A stretch of DNA of 64,000 nt from assembly GCF_000161455.1 (NCBI RefSeq), contig NZ_CM000745.1, positions 4,158,249-4,222,248 on the forward strand, written 5' to 3'. Shown here one piece after another: positions 33,949-41,695 of this stretch. The notes under the pieces were generated by a model that searched no databases, was not told the DNA's origin, and worked only from the letters and a program-made list of their open reading frames with translations. Position 1 is the first letter of the stretch, and every line of letters starts with the position of its first letter. Both the position numbers and the translations under genes were made by a program. Source of the DNA: Bacillus pseudomycoides DSM 12442. GTDB lineage: Bacteria; Bacillota; Bacilli; Bacillales; Bacillaceae_G.

Positions 33949-34302
33949 TTAGCACTCTTCCGGCTTACCAGCATTCGACGCCGTACGGAAAGATGATCCA
34001 CATCCGCATGATGCGATTGCATTCGGGTTATCGATTGTGAACCCGCCGCCAAGCATAGATTGCTTGTAATCAACTTTTACTCCTTTTACAATCGGAGCAC
34101 TTTCTTTATCAATAACAAATTCAACACCGAAAAACTCAAGCACTGTGTCGTCTTCATTTGGTTCTCTTTCAAATCCTAGACCGTAAGAAAGACCGCTACA
34201 TCCACCGCCATGCACAGCAAGGCGAACGTACTTCTCTCCATCTTCAGCATCTTTTAACATATCTTTAATTTGATATGCTGCTTGTTCTGTTACATCAATC
34301 AT
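33949..34302 (-). CDS. yutM: HesB/IscA-type iron-sulfur A-type carrier
   Basis: A 117-residue A-type carrier with the three conserved cysteines: GGGCSGLSY (first Cys) and SCGCGSSF (the CxC pair). It scaffolds or delivers [Fe-S] clusters in the cytoplasm. Followed by dapF upstream on the same strand, as yutM-yutL in B. subtilis. I use the ATG at 34302, after GGAAGGTGG; an upstream start would add 13 poorly conserved residues. Confidence 0.92.
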   Translation of the reverse strand: MIDVTEQAAYQIKDMLKDAEDGEKYVRLAVHGGGCSGLSYGLGFEREPNEDDTVLEFFGVEFVIDKESAPIVKGVKVDYKQSMLGGGFTIDNPNAIASCGCGSSFRTASNAGKPEEC

Positions 34303-34343
34303 GAAATCCACCTTCCTTTCTTCTCTCGTTCTATTATACATCT

Positions 34344-35210
34344 TTACGCCTCTATCTTGTACTCATACACTCCGCGGCAAATTACTTCCGCTGGACCTTT
34401 CATCAAAACGTTCCCTTCTTCTGTCCAGGCAATCATTAAATCTCCGCCCGCTAAATGAACCGTAATTTCTTCACCGCGTTTCATTTTTTCATTCAACACT
34501 GCTGCAACAACTGCTGCGCATGCTCCTGTTCCACATGCCTGCGTCACACCTGACCCACGTTCCCAAACGCGGAAGTTCATTTCATTGTCATTTACAATTT
34601 CAATGAATTCAACATTCACTCGTTCCGGGAACATTTCATGAGTCTCAAGTACCGGACCTAATGTTGTAAGCGGAGCTTCTTCCACATCATCAACAAAAAT
34701 GACCGCATGCGGATTTCCCATTGAAACAGCAGTAAACGCATAGCGATGATTATTGTATAGGAAGTCTTCACGAATAAACGGTGTTTCTCCCTCGCCAAGC
34801 ATCGGTAACTCTGCACGAGTTAAACGAGGTGCTCCCATGTCAATTTTAGCTAATGTAACGATACCGTCTTCTACTGTCACTTCAGCCGTTACAATTCCAG
34901 CCAATGTTTCTATTGTAAAAACAGTCTCTTCTACTAGTTTATGCTCATACGCATATTTCGCTACGCAACGCAGTCCATTTCCACAGCTTTTTCCTTCTGA
35001 CCCATCATTATTAAACATGCGCATTTTCACTGGTGCTACTTCAGACGGACAAATTAAAATCATTCCATCTGCGCCAATTCCAGTGTTGATATTCGACACT
35101 TTTTCCGCTACAAGAGATAGTTCCTCTTCTGGAATTTGCTCTTCAAACATATTTACATATATATAGCTATTCCCAAGACCATGCATTTTTGTAAAAGAAA
35201 ATTTATTCAT
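34344..35210 (-). CDS. dapF: Diaminopimelate epimerase
   Basis: A 288-residue enzyme that converts LL- to meso-diaminopimelate for lysine and peptidoglycan synthesis. The two catalytic cysteines are in NNDGSEGKSCGNGLRC and GSGVTQACGTGACA. TKMHGLGN marks the N terminus. The second ATG (35210) is 9 bases after GGAGTGA and is preferred over the one 6 bases upstream. It is 41 bases upstream of the yutM-like gene and probably cotranscribed. Confidence 0.95.
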   Translation of the reverse strand: MNKFSFTKMHGLGNSYIYVNMFEEQIPEEELSLVAEKVSNINTGIGADGMILICPSEVAPVKMRMFNNDGSEGKSCGNGLRCVAKYAYEHKLVEETVFTIETLAGIVTAEVTVEDGIVTLAKIDMGAPRLTRAELPMLGEGETPFIREDFLYNNHRYAFTAVSMGNPHAVIFVDDVEEAPLTTLGPVLETHEMFPERVNVEFIEIVNDNEMNFRVWERGSGVTQACGTGACAAVVAAVLNEKMKRGEEITVHLAGGDLMIAWTEEGNVLMKGPAEVICRGVYEYKIEA

Positions 35211-35297
35211 CCTCATTCACTCCAAAAAAAATTTGTTGTTTTAAGTATAAAATGCATGCTTTTGGAACACAATAAGAACGTCCCCCGTTTCTCATAT

Positions 35298-35327
35298 TTG
35301 ACAACGTTTTGATGGCTTTTATATAAG
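35298..35327 (+). promoter_or_regulatory. Strong rightward promoter without a gene
   Basis: TTGACA, an 18-base spacer and TATAAG (or TATATA at 16 bases). It is followed within 10 bases by a 23-bp palindrome and then a terminator, so the product would be a very short RNA. Confidence 0.55.
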
Positions 35328-35332
35328 AGCCG

Positions 35333-35386
35333 TTCTTACACAAATTGTGTAAGAAAAAAGCCCTTCTCGGAAAGGGCCTTTTTTTA
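35333..35386 (+). ncRNA. Candidate short RNA of two hairpins
   Basis: A palindrome TTCTTACACAA, A, TTGTGTAAGAA (35333-35355) is followed by a stem GCCCTT/AAGGGC and seven T (35360-35385). With the promoter at 35298-35327 this would be a transcript of about 50 bases. Alternatively, the palindrome is an operator and the second hairpin only terminates the decayed yutK gene. Confidence 0.35.
35359..35385. terminator. Bidirectional terminator beside the yutK remnant
   Basis: GCCCTT/AAGGGC with A-run on one side and T-run on the other. Confidence 0.75.
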
Positions 35387-35388
35387 TT

Positions 35389-35862
35389 TCACACAAACAT
35401 TCCTGCAATTGCAGCACTCAATAAGTTAGCAAGTGTTCCAGCTACAATTGACTTTATTCCAAATTTCGCAATATCACTACGACGGGTTGGCTCCATTCCC
35501 CCAAGTCCCCCAAGTAAAATGGCAACAGAAGATAGATTCGCAAATCCGCAAAGTGAAAAGGTAATCATTGCCATTGTTTTCTCTGAAAGTTTCCCCCTAT
35601 GAGGAGCAAAATCAGTAAACGCTACAAACTCATTTAAAATTAACTTCTCCCCAATAAAACTTCCCGCTGTAATTGCTTCTGTCCACGGTACACCAATGAC
35701 AAACGCAAGCGATGAAAAAATATATCCTAATATAAGTTGTAGGGATAGATCTGGATAACCGAAAAGACCACCAATCCCACCAACAATTCCATTCAAAAGA
35801 GCGATGATGGCAATAAAAAAGACGTCGCTCTTTTGCAACGCCTTAAAACATTGGATTTTCAT
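35389..35862 (-). pseudogene. yutK: C-terminal remnant of a NupC/YutK-type nucleoside transporter
   Basis: Only about 145 of the roughly 400 residues of a concentrative nucleoside transporter remain: the second gate half (GIVGGIGGLFGYPDLSLQLI, GVPWTEAITAGSFIGEKLI, FALCGFANLSS-like LCGFANLSSVAILLGG). The frame opens from an ATG inside yuzB, giving an out-of-family lead of about 13 residues. The core transport domain and N-terminal helices are missing, so transport is very unlikely. In B. subtilis the intact yutK sits exactly here, between yutL (dapF) and yuzB. Confidence 0.85.
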
Positions 35863-36082
35863 CTAAGTAATCATATACATTTTTCACAAGTTCTTCTACC
35901 GTTGCACCTTGTACGACTTCCCCGTTTACAAGTGCAAAAGGCCCTTCAAAACAAATGCCACAATATCCTAGACAACCGTACTCCATAACATCTAAATTTG
36001 GATCTTTTTCAAATTTTTCTAGCGCTGCTTGTGAGCCACTCGCAAGATTACCTACACAAAATTCGATTAATGGCTTAATCAA
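35843..36082 (-). CDS. yuzB: YuzB family protein (DUF1450)
   Basis: A 79-residue protein with Cys9 in IEFCVGN and a C.GYCGIC cluster (MEYGCLGYCGICFEGPFALV) that looks metal-binding. The C-terminal helix VEELVKNVYDYLDENP is typical of DUF1450. Role unknown, possibly redox. It starts with TTG after GGGGGGATTGTT. Neighbours yutJ and the yutK remnant match B. subtilis order. Confidence 0.85.
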   Translation of the reverse strand: MIKPLIEFCVGNLASGSQAALEKFEKDPNLDVMEYGCLGYCGICFEGPFALVNGEVVQGATVEELVKNVYDYLDENPMF

Positions 36083-36587
36083 AACAATCCCCCCTGTATC
36101 TTCAAAAAATAAATCTATAATAAGAAAACTAAGCTGTTTCTTGTTGTTTTAATTACACCTAATAAAATATTTAGCTACTTTACTGTTTCATTTCGAATCA
36201 AAAGATCTTCTCTATATAAATCCATGTTGATTTCCCAACATACACTTCACTGCTATGAAAACAAAAAAAGATCTCCACTCATTTCATCCTTCTGGTTTCA
36301 CACAGCATGGGGCCAACAAGGGCACTGACCGCTTCTATCCATCGGCGGACGCTCTCTCTAACCTAAAAGAACGGGTTTCTATCGTTTTTTTATCTACATA
36401 TTGATTTTCAAACATACAAATTAAAACAGTTTGCCCACTTTTCTTCTTATTGTACAACAGAGTACACATTCATGCATTGTTATTTGTTCACAAATTCGAT
36501 ATAATTTGAGTGAGTAAAGTCAAAATATTTTTTCAATATATAATTGTATGATTAGGGGATATTTCAACAGAAAAGGGGTAATCCATC
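36083..36587. other. Intergenic region yuzB-yutJ
   Basis: About 505 bases. It holds a family B repeat (36208-36395) and, near yutJ, an AT-rich promoter region. Nothing else recognisable. Confidence 0.5.
36208..36395 (+). repeat. Dispersed repeat family B, plus orientation
   Basis: Closely matches 11510-11680: TGATTTCCCAACATA, ATGAAAACAAA, GCATGGGGC and GCGGACGCTCTCTC blocks in the same order. Confidence 0.65.
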
Positions 36588-37658
36588 ATGAAACACCTCG
36601 TATTACTGGGTGGCGGCTACGGTGGAATGAGAATTCTACAACGGCTTCTTCCAAACAATCAACTCCCAGATGATGTCCAAGTGACATTAATCGACAAAGT
36701 ACCATACCACTGTTTTAAAACAGAATATTACGCATTAGTAGCGGGTACAATTTCCGAAACACATATTCGCATTCCGTTTCCAGAACACCCGCGTCTCAAC
36801 ATTCAATATGGCACTGTAACGAATGTTGACCTTGAAAACAAAGCCGTTCATCTCGATGGCGGTGAAGTTGTCGAATATGATGACTTAATTATCGGCCTTG
36901 GCTGCGAAGACAAATATCATAACGTTCCGGGGGCGAAGGAATATACACATAGCCTTCAATCAATTGAACAAACTCGTAAAACGTATGAACAATTAAATAG
37001 TTTAGAACCAAACGCAACGGTCGCTGTTGTCGGTGCTGGTTTAAGCGGTGTTGAAGTTGCAAGTGAACTTCGTGAAAGCCGTTCTGATTTAAAGATCTAC
37101 TTATTTGATCGAAAAGATCGCATTTTATTCCCGTTCCCAGAAAAATTAAGTAGATACGTAGAAGAGTGGTTCGTAAAGCATAATGTTACAATTATACGAA
37201 ACTCTAACATTACGAAAGTAGAACCAAACGTTGTGTACAACCATGACGAACCACTTCAATGTGATGCAATCGTATGGACAGCTGGTATTCAAGCAAACGA
37301 AGTTGTTCGAAACCTTCCAGTCGAACAAGATAGTAGTGGTCGGGTTGCATTAACAAAATATCATAATATTCCGAATAACGAACACGTTTATGTTGTAGGG
37401 GATTGTGCTGCCCTTCCGCACGCACCTTCCGCACAGCTTGCTGAAGGCCAAGGTGAACAAATTGTCCAAATATTATTAAAACGTTGGAACAATGAACCCC
37501 TTCCTGATGAACTACCTGTTATTAAATTAAAAGGTGTTCTCGGTTCTCTCGGTAAGAAACACGGATTCGGATTATTAGCAAATCAACCATTAATGGGACG
37601 AGTTCCTAGACTTCTCAAGTCGGGTATCCTTTGGATGTATAAATATCATAATGGTTAA
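36588..37658 (+). CDS. yutJ: Type II NADH dehydrogenase-like flavoprotein YutJ
   Basis: A 356-residue pyridine nucleotide-disulphide oxidoreductase family member. FAD motif LLGGGYGGMRIL (about 5-16), NAD motif VVGAGLSGVEVASEL (about 146-160) and VVGDCAALP (about 270-278). It resembles NADH dehydrogenases but is shorter at the C terminus than the Ndh-type protein at 23278-24486. Substrate and acceptor unknown. It keeps its B. subtilis position next to yuzB. Confidence 0.9.
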   Translation: MKHLVLLGGGYGGMRILQRLLPNNQLPDDVQVTLIDKVPYHCFKTEYYALVAGTISETHIRIPFPEHPRLNIQYGTVTNVDLENKAVHLDGGEVVEYDDLIIGLGCEDKYHNVPGAKEYTHSLQSIEQTRKTYEQLNSLEPNATVAVVGAGLSGVEVASELRESRSDLKIYLFDRKDRILFPFPEKLSRYVEEWFVKHNVTIIRNSNITKVEPNVVYNHDEPLQCDAIVWTAGIQANEVVRNLPVEQDSSGRVALTKYHNIPNNEHVYVVGDCAALPHAPSAQLAEGQGEQIVQILLKRWNNEPLPDELPVIKLKGVLGSLGKKHGFGLLANQPLMGRVPRLLKSGILWMYKYHNG

Positions 37659-37659
37659 A

Positions 37660-37688
37660 AAACAAGAGCTTATCGCTCTTGTTTTTTT
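37660..37688 (+). terminator. Intrinsic terminator of yutJ
   Basis: AACAAGAGC/GCTCTTGTT then T-run. Confidence 0.85.
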
Positions 37689-37734
37689 CTACTTTTCTCC
37701 TTTTTTGATACGATATGAATATGTAAGCACAAAT

Positions 37735-37915
37735 TGAAAACCGGAATAAAACCTAATCTTTAGATGGAAGAGAGCATCTAGCCATGCATAGAAACGGTTC
37801 GGGCCTTTTCCTGCCCCATGCCATGTTAAAACAAAGGAAGTAAACGAGTAGAGATCTTTTTTTGTTTCCATAGCCGCGTTTTATATGTTGGAAAATCAAG
37901 ATGGGTTTATATAGA
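37735..37915 (-). repeat. Dispersed repeat family B, minus orientation
   Basis: The reverse complement aligns over about 180 bases with 11510-11680 and 36208-36395 (TTGATTTTCCAACAT, GGAAACAAAAAAAGAT, GCATGGGGC). It ends a few bases before the ribosome binding site of the next gene. Confidence 0.65.
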
Positions 37916-37933
37916 ATCAGAAAGGAGAAAATT

Positions 37934-38593
37934 ATGTTTCTATTAAACGACGTAACATATAAAGATATCCTGCACATCCCTTACTTAGAGATTCACAAAG
38001 AAAAAATCACCTGCATTATCGGTGAGAGTGGGAGCGGAAAAAGCACACTACTTCGCATGCTCAATGATCTACAGTCACCAACAGCTGGCAAAATTGAATA
38101 TAATGGTGCACCTATTTCGTCTTATCCGCCTATTCAATTACGCCGCGAAGTCGTTATGCTAGGACAAACACCTCCCATCTTTGACGGAACCGTAAAAGAT
38201 AATCTGCTAATGGGACTTCGCTTTTCAGAGAAACCTTTTCCAACTAACGAATCATTACAAGAAGCCCTAGCAATTGTAAGTTTAGAAAAAGATTTAACAC
38301 ATATCGCCTCCTCATTATCTGGTGGCGAAAAACAAAGGCTCTCCTTAGCTCGCGTTTTACTTATGGACCCGCCCGTTTATTTATTAGATGAGCCAACTTC
38401 TGCATTAGATGCTGATACAGAAAGGCGCGTCATGAAACAGTTTACTGCAATTGCGAGACAAAAAAAGAAAACGGTTATCTTCATTACCCATTCACAGCAG
38501 CTCCCAGAAGAAATCGCAGACGATATGATTGAAATCAGTAAAACCAAAGGTGCTATTAGAAGGGAAGTGCACGCACTTGAAGGGCGTTATTGA
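37934..38593 (+). CDS. ABC transporter ATPase, FetA/YjkB-type
   Basis: A 219-residue ATPase: Walker A GESGSGKST (about 30-38), signature LSGGEKQR (about 134-141) and Walker B VYLLDEPTSALD. The next gene encodes the matching FetB-like permease, so the pair resembles E. coli FetAB, which exports iron and confers oxidative-stress tolerance, and B. subtilis YjkAB. The ATG at 37934 follows AAAGGAG. Its start is directly downstream of repeat B, which may carry its promoter. Confidence 0.88.
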   Translation: MFLLNDVTYKDILHIPYLEIHKEKITCIIGESGSGKSTLLRMLNDLQSPTAGKIEYNGAPISSYPPIQLRREVVMLGQTPPIFDGTVKDNLLMGLRFSEKPFPTNESLQEALAIVSLEKDLTHIASSLSGGEKQRLSLARVLLMDPPVYLLDEPTSALDADTERRVMKQFTAIARQKKKTVIFITHSQQLPEEIADDMIEISKTKGAIRREVHALEGRY

Positions 38594-39365
38594 ACTACAA
38601 ATTTGGCAACTTGCCGCTGCATATATTTTCATTATCATTTTAATCGGACTTGTAAAATTAAAAGGAATACCTCGTGAAAAGCAAATTACGATCGCTACAT
38701 TACGTATGACCATTCAGCTTGTCCTTGTTGCATACGTACTTACATACATATTTGAAAATAGTAATCCATTTTATACAATTGCTATCATTACTTCTATTAC
38801 GACATTTGCTATTTTTAATATCTATAAACGAGTAAATATACCTATGTCAAAAGAGTTAAAACGTGTGGCTGCAATTTCGATGATTGCGGGATCAATCGGA
38901 CCGCTTTTATTATTTATTTTTGTAATTATTGGACACGACCCTTGGTATGCGCCGCAATATATCGTTCCAATCGCTGGAATGCTTATCGGAAATGCGATGA
39001 CTGGTATATCTCTCGGCGCAAATACATTCTTAAACAATATGAAATCACAGCGCGAACACATTGAAGGTGCGCTTATGCTTGGGGCAACTCCGAAACAAGC
39101 AGCAGCTCCCCTTGTGAGGGATGCTTTCGATTCAGCTATTTTGCCAACAATTAATTCCATGATAGGAATGGGAATCATTAGCCTTCCAGGTATGATGACA
39201 GGCCAAATTTTATCAGGAGTTTCACCATTTACCGCCATTCAATATCAAATTGCTATTATACTCGGTATTTCCGGAAGTACAGCTTTTTCTGTCATCATCT
39301 TTTTACAACTTGGTTATAAAACATTCTTTAATAAACGGTGTCAATTGAAAGAGATAGAATCTTAA
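38577..39365 (+). CDS. FetB/YjkA-type ABC permease
   Basis: A 262-residue permease with about seven hydrophobic helices and the UPF0014 signature: NPFYTIAIITSITT, GMLIGNAMTGISLGANTFL, EGALMLGATPKQAA, and GIISLPGMMTGQILSG. Probably exports iron together with the ATPase just upstream. No ATG gives a sensible start; a TTG at 38577 fits the ribosome site GGGAAGTG and overlaps the ATPase gene by 17 bases, a sign of translational coupling. Confidence 0.87.
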   Translation: MKGVIELQIWQLAAAYIFIIILIGLVKLKGIPREKQITIATLRMTIQLVLVAYVLTYIFENSNPFYTIAIITSITTFAIFNIYKRVNIPMSKELKRVAAISMIAGSIGPLLLFIFVIIGHDPWYAPQYIVPIAGMLIGNAMTGISLGANTFLNNMKSQREHIEGALMLGATPKQAAAPLVRDAFDSAILPTINSMIGMGIISLPGMMTGQILSGVSPFTAIQYQIAIILGISGSTAFSVIIFLQLGYKTFFNKRCQLKEIES

Positions 39366-39583
39366 ATGCTAATTGTGTCCCTTAAGGAAACATACTATAA
39401 CCATTGAGACTATACATAAAACATAGAGGCGAATTTCATTTCCCCCATACTTCCAACATCCTTGATTTACTTTAACTTCCATTTAAAATCTCTGATTAAC
39501 ACACCTGGTATATCAATCCAATTTATGGATATTATAGTAATAAATCTTTAGATTTGTATCGTTCTATAATGGAGGTATGGGGT

Positions 39584-39742
39584 ATGTATTATGTTAAATT
39601 AATTCAGGGACAATCCTTCTATGCTTTTGATCATCGCTTCTTGCTAGATCAAGAAGAACAAGTTACACAAAGAATTTTTAAATACCTGTGCAAAAATGAG
39701 TTTTTCGAAGTACGTAAAGACGAGAATACTTCCACAGCATAA
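39584..39742 (+). CDS. Small protein resembling the phage YqbF N-terminal domain
   Basis: A 52-residue protein (MYYVKLIQGQSFYAFDHRFL..., then QEEQVTQRIFKYLCKNEFFEV) that resembles the short N-terminal module of the PBSX/skin-type protein YqbF. In phages that module opens a head or tail accessory protein. Here it stands alone, with no other phage genes nearby. The start has GGAGG at 9 bases, so it looks translated. The resemblance is modest. Confidence 0.55.
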   Translation: MYYVKLIQGQSFYAFDHRFLLDQEEQVTQRIFKYLCKNEFFEVRKDENTSTA

Positions 39743-39802
39743 TAATGAGTAGCTTAGTAGTGTGTACGTTAAGCACTAACAAATCCCTTTATCTACAAAC
39801 TG

Positions 39803-39838
39803 AGCAGCCATACTATTTGTAGTATGGCTGCTTTTTTA
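39803..39838. terminator. Bidirectional terminator
   Basis: AGCAGCCATACTA/TAGTATGGCTGCT with a four-base loop and T-run. Confidence 0.85.
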
Positions 39839-40636
39839 TTCTTCCCATTTCCTCCGGCACTCCTCTATCCCACTAAGCACATACTTCTTCGTCATATGTG
39901 CCCGCTTCCAAATGGAAATCATTCGTTTCGCTCTCTTATTATGACGCATCCGCTCTACCTCTTGTAACAAAGGTATCCATTTTTCACTAGACGCCCTCAT
40001 CATATATTGTAATCCCTCATCTTTTGAAACAATTGTTTTATGCTCTAATGTATACAAAATGCGTCCCATCGTTACAACAGCTGATTCTACCCATTCTTCA
40101 ATTAAAAATAAATATGGCCGTGATGCTTTTTCACTCCAGTACTGTTCTACATTATATTTCATTGTTTCTACCACATCACTCCATGGCGTTTGAAACGGAA
40201 GCTTACTTGCTTCCTCCCCAATTACAGTAATCCCTTGATTTTTTAACGTCCACCACGTTACAGCATTCACATCCCAATGTCCTGTGTGAGCTTTTCCATC
40301 TGCACAATAGACATACTGCGGCATTTCCTCATTGTATTTCCCTAAATCAGCAAGTGGAATATACATACCGTCCATTCGTCTTCCTAACATGCTTTTACTC
40401 ATTTTTTTGTGTAACTCAATTATTTGTATGTTCTGGGTTTCACTGACCGACTCTCTCGTTACTGTAACAAAATCAACGTCACTCGTTTCTAAATGAAATG
40501 CTCCTAATGCAATTGAACCATATACATATACTCCAATTAATTGTTCGTTAAAAAAAATATCTTGTAATCCAATCACATATTGCTCCATTAAGACCTTTAC
40601 TTCTTCTGGAAGTCTATGTTTCACTACCCCTTTCAC
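39836..40636 (-). CDS. Aminoglycoside nucleotidyltransferase-like protein (ANT family)
   Basis: A 266-residue nucleotidyltransferase. The core YGSIALGAFHLETSDVDF (about 38-55) is the GS...DxD signature of the pol-beta superfamily, and the C-terminal helical domain (EEWVESAVVTMGRILYTL) is of the ANT(3'')/ANT(9), DUF4111 type, which adenylylates spectinomycin or streptomycin. It may be a chromosomal homologue without strong resistance activity. I prefer the GTG at 40636, 7 bases after GGAGG, because the ATG upstream abuts the site. Confidence 0.83.
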   Translation of the reverse strand: MKGVVKHRLPEEVKVLMEQYVIGLQDIFFNEQLIGVYVYGSIALGAFHLETSDVDFVTVTRESVSETQNIQIIELHKKMSKSMLGRRMDGMYIPLADLGKYNEEMPQYVYCADGKAHTGHWDVNAVTWWTLKNQGITVIGEEASKLPFQTPWSDVVETMKYNVEQYWSEKASRPYLFLIEEWVESAVVTMGRILYTLEHKTIVSKDEGLQYMMRASSEKWIPLLQEVERMRHNKRAKRMISIWKRAHMTKKYVLSGIEECRRKWEE

Positions 40637-40696
40637 ACGCATACCTCCTTGATAACATTACCTATAACGGTTATTTTTTTCATATAAACATGTAAG

Positions 40697-40727
40697 AAAA
40701 GCCTTTGCTACCGCAAAGACTTTTTTG
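40697..40727. terminator. Bidirectional terminator
   Basis: AAAAGCCTTTGC/GCAAAGACTTTT, T-run on the plus side. Confidence 0.7.
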
Positions 40728-40729
40728 TA

Positions 40730-41038
40730 TTATAAATATTTCTCAATTTCTTCGTATACGTCTTTTAAACGAGGATTTCCTTCTCCAACGATTTCTCCGT
40801 TTACAAGAACAACTGGATAAAATAAATCCTCTTCAATTACGTGCTCTACAAAAGCTTGTTTCTCAGCATCTTCTTGCTCTTCCTGAATATCAATGTATTC
40901 AAACTTGAATTTATCATCTTGTCCTTCATATTTGCGACCAATTGCCGCTTGTAGCCATTCAAATGTTTCAGCCGAAGACGGCATTCCAACGCAGCTTGCA
41001 CAAATTACTTTTGCACCATATACTTGAACATTTACCAT
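40730..41038 (-). CDS. yuzD: YuzD family thioredoxin-like protein (DUF1462)
   Basis: A 102-residue protein with a thioredoxin-like fold. CASCVGMPSS (about 13-22) has two Cys in a CxxC-like position, and FYPVVLVNGEIVGEGNPRLK is the cis-Pro strand. The acidic centre (DIQEEQEDAEKQ) is typical. No partner is known; genes for Fe-S assembly (yutI) lie next to it. The start follows GGGGGAGAAGTA. Confidence 0.87.
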   Translation of the reverse strand: MVNVQVYGAKVICASCVGMPSSAETFEWLQAAIGRKYEGQDDKFKFEYIDIQEEQEDAEKQAFVEHVIEEDLFYPVVLVNGEIVGEGNPRLKDVYEEIEKYL

Positions 41039-41246
41039 TACTTCTCCCCCACTTCTCTGTTCTAACAGTATGCCTAGATGACTTACCTTATAAGCACATC
41101 TCTTTACAAGTTTAATTCTTGTCCTCTATACTGAAAAAACACATTGTAAACATGATACAATATTTCGACAATAAAACAAGAACAGAAAAAATAGATTTTC
41201 CCCTGTATCTTGATTATAATAAAATGGATGAAAGGAGTCGATAAAA

Positions 41247-41483
41247 ATGGAAAACCCAAATATGCAAGAACAAGTACTAGAAGTATTAGATAAATTACGT
41301 CCGTTCTTACTTCGTGATGGCGGTGACGTTGAATTAGTAGATATTGAAGAAGGTATTGTAAAACTACGCCTTATGGGTGCATGCGGTAGCTGCCCAAGTT
41401 CTACAATCACATTAAAAGCTGGTATCGAACGCGCACTACTTGAAGAAGTACCAGGCGTTATCGAAGTAGAACAAGTATTTTAA
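41247..41483 (+). CDS. yutI: NifU C-terminal domain protein YutI
   Basis: A 78-residue NifU-type scaffold for [Fe-S] cluster assembly. The CxxC motif is in MGACGSCPSSTITLK (about 48-62), and RDGGDVELVDIEEG precedes it. It is divergent from yuzD, in an order conserved with B. subtilis. A strong AAAGGAGTCG ribosome site is present. Confidence 0.93.
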   Translation: MENPNMQEQVLEVLDKLRPFLLRDGGDVELVDIEEGIVKLRLMGACGSCPSSTITLKAGIERALLEEVPGVIEVEQVF

Positions 41484-41484
41484 A

Positions 41485-41636
41485 TTTAAAGCGGCAGCGG
41501 CTCACTTAGAATGTGAGGAGGATGGAGCTTCTGACATAGAGGCGTTTTTTGCCTCGGCGAAAGAAGCGAAGCCACCGAACATTCTAGCCGCTGGAGCTAG
41601 ATATCTTTTAAGGCGGCAGCGGCTCGCTTAGAATTG
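41485..41636 (+). repeat. Dispersed repeat family A, copy 2
   Basis: Matches 9894-10043 across its length (GCGGCAGCGGCTCACTTAGA at the start and the same unit at the end), again directly after a stop codon and before a terminator. Confidence 0.75.
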
Positions 41637-41650
41637 CTTCCACTGGATAA

Positions 41651-41690
41651 TTTACAAAAAAGAGACCACTATGGTCTCTTTTTTGTAAAT
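41651..41690. terminator. Bidirectional terminator between yutI and yutH
   Basis: Seventeen-base arms (TTTACAAAAAAGAGACC/GGTCTCTTTTTTGTAAA). Confidence 0.85.
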
Positions 41691-41695
41691 TCGTA

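Noticed and set aside
35843..35862. Intact nucleoside transporter starting within yuzB
   Set aside because: Only the C-terminal third is present; the apparent start is a chance ATG inside yuzB.
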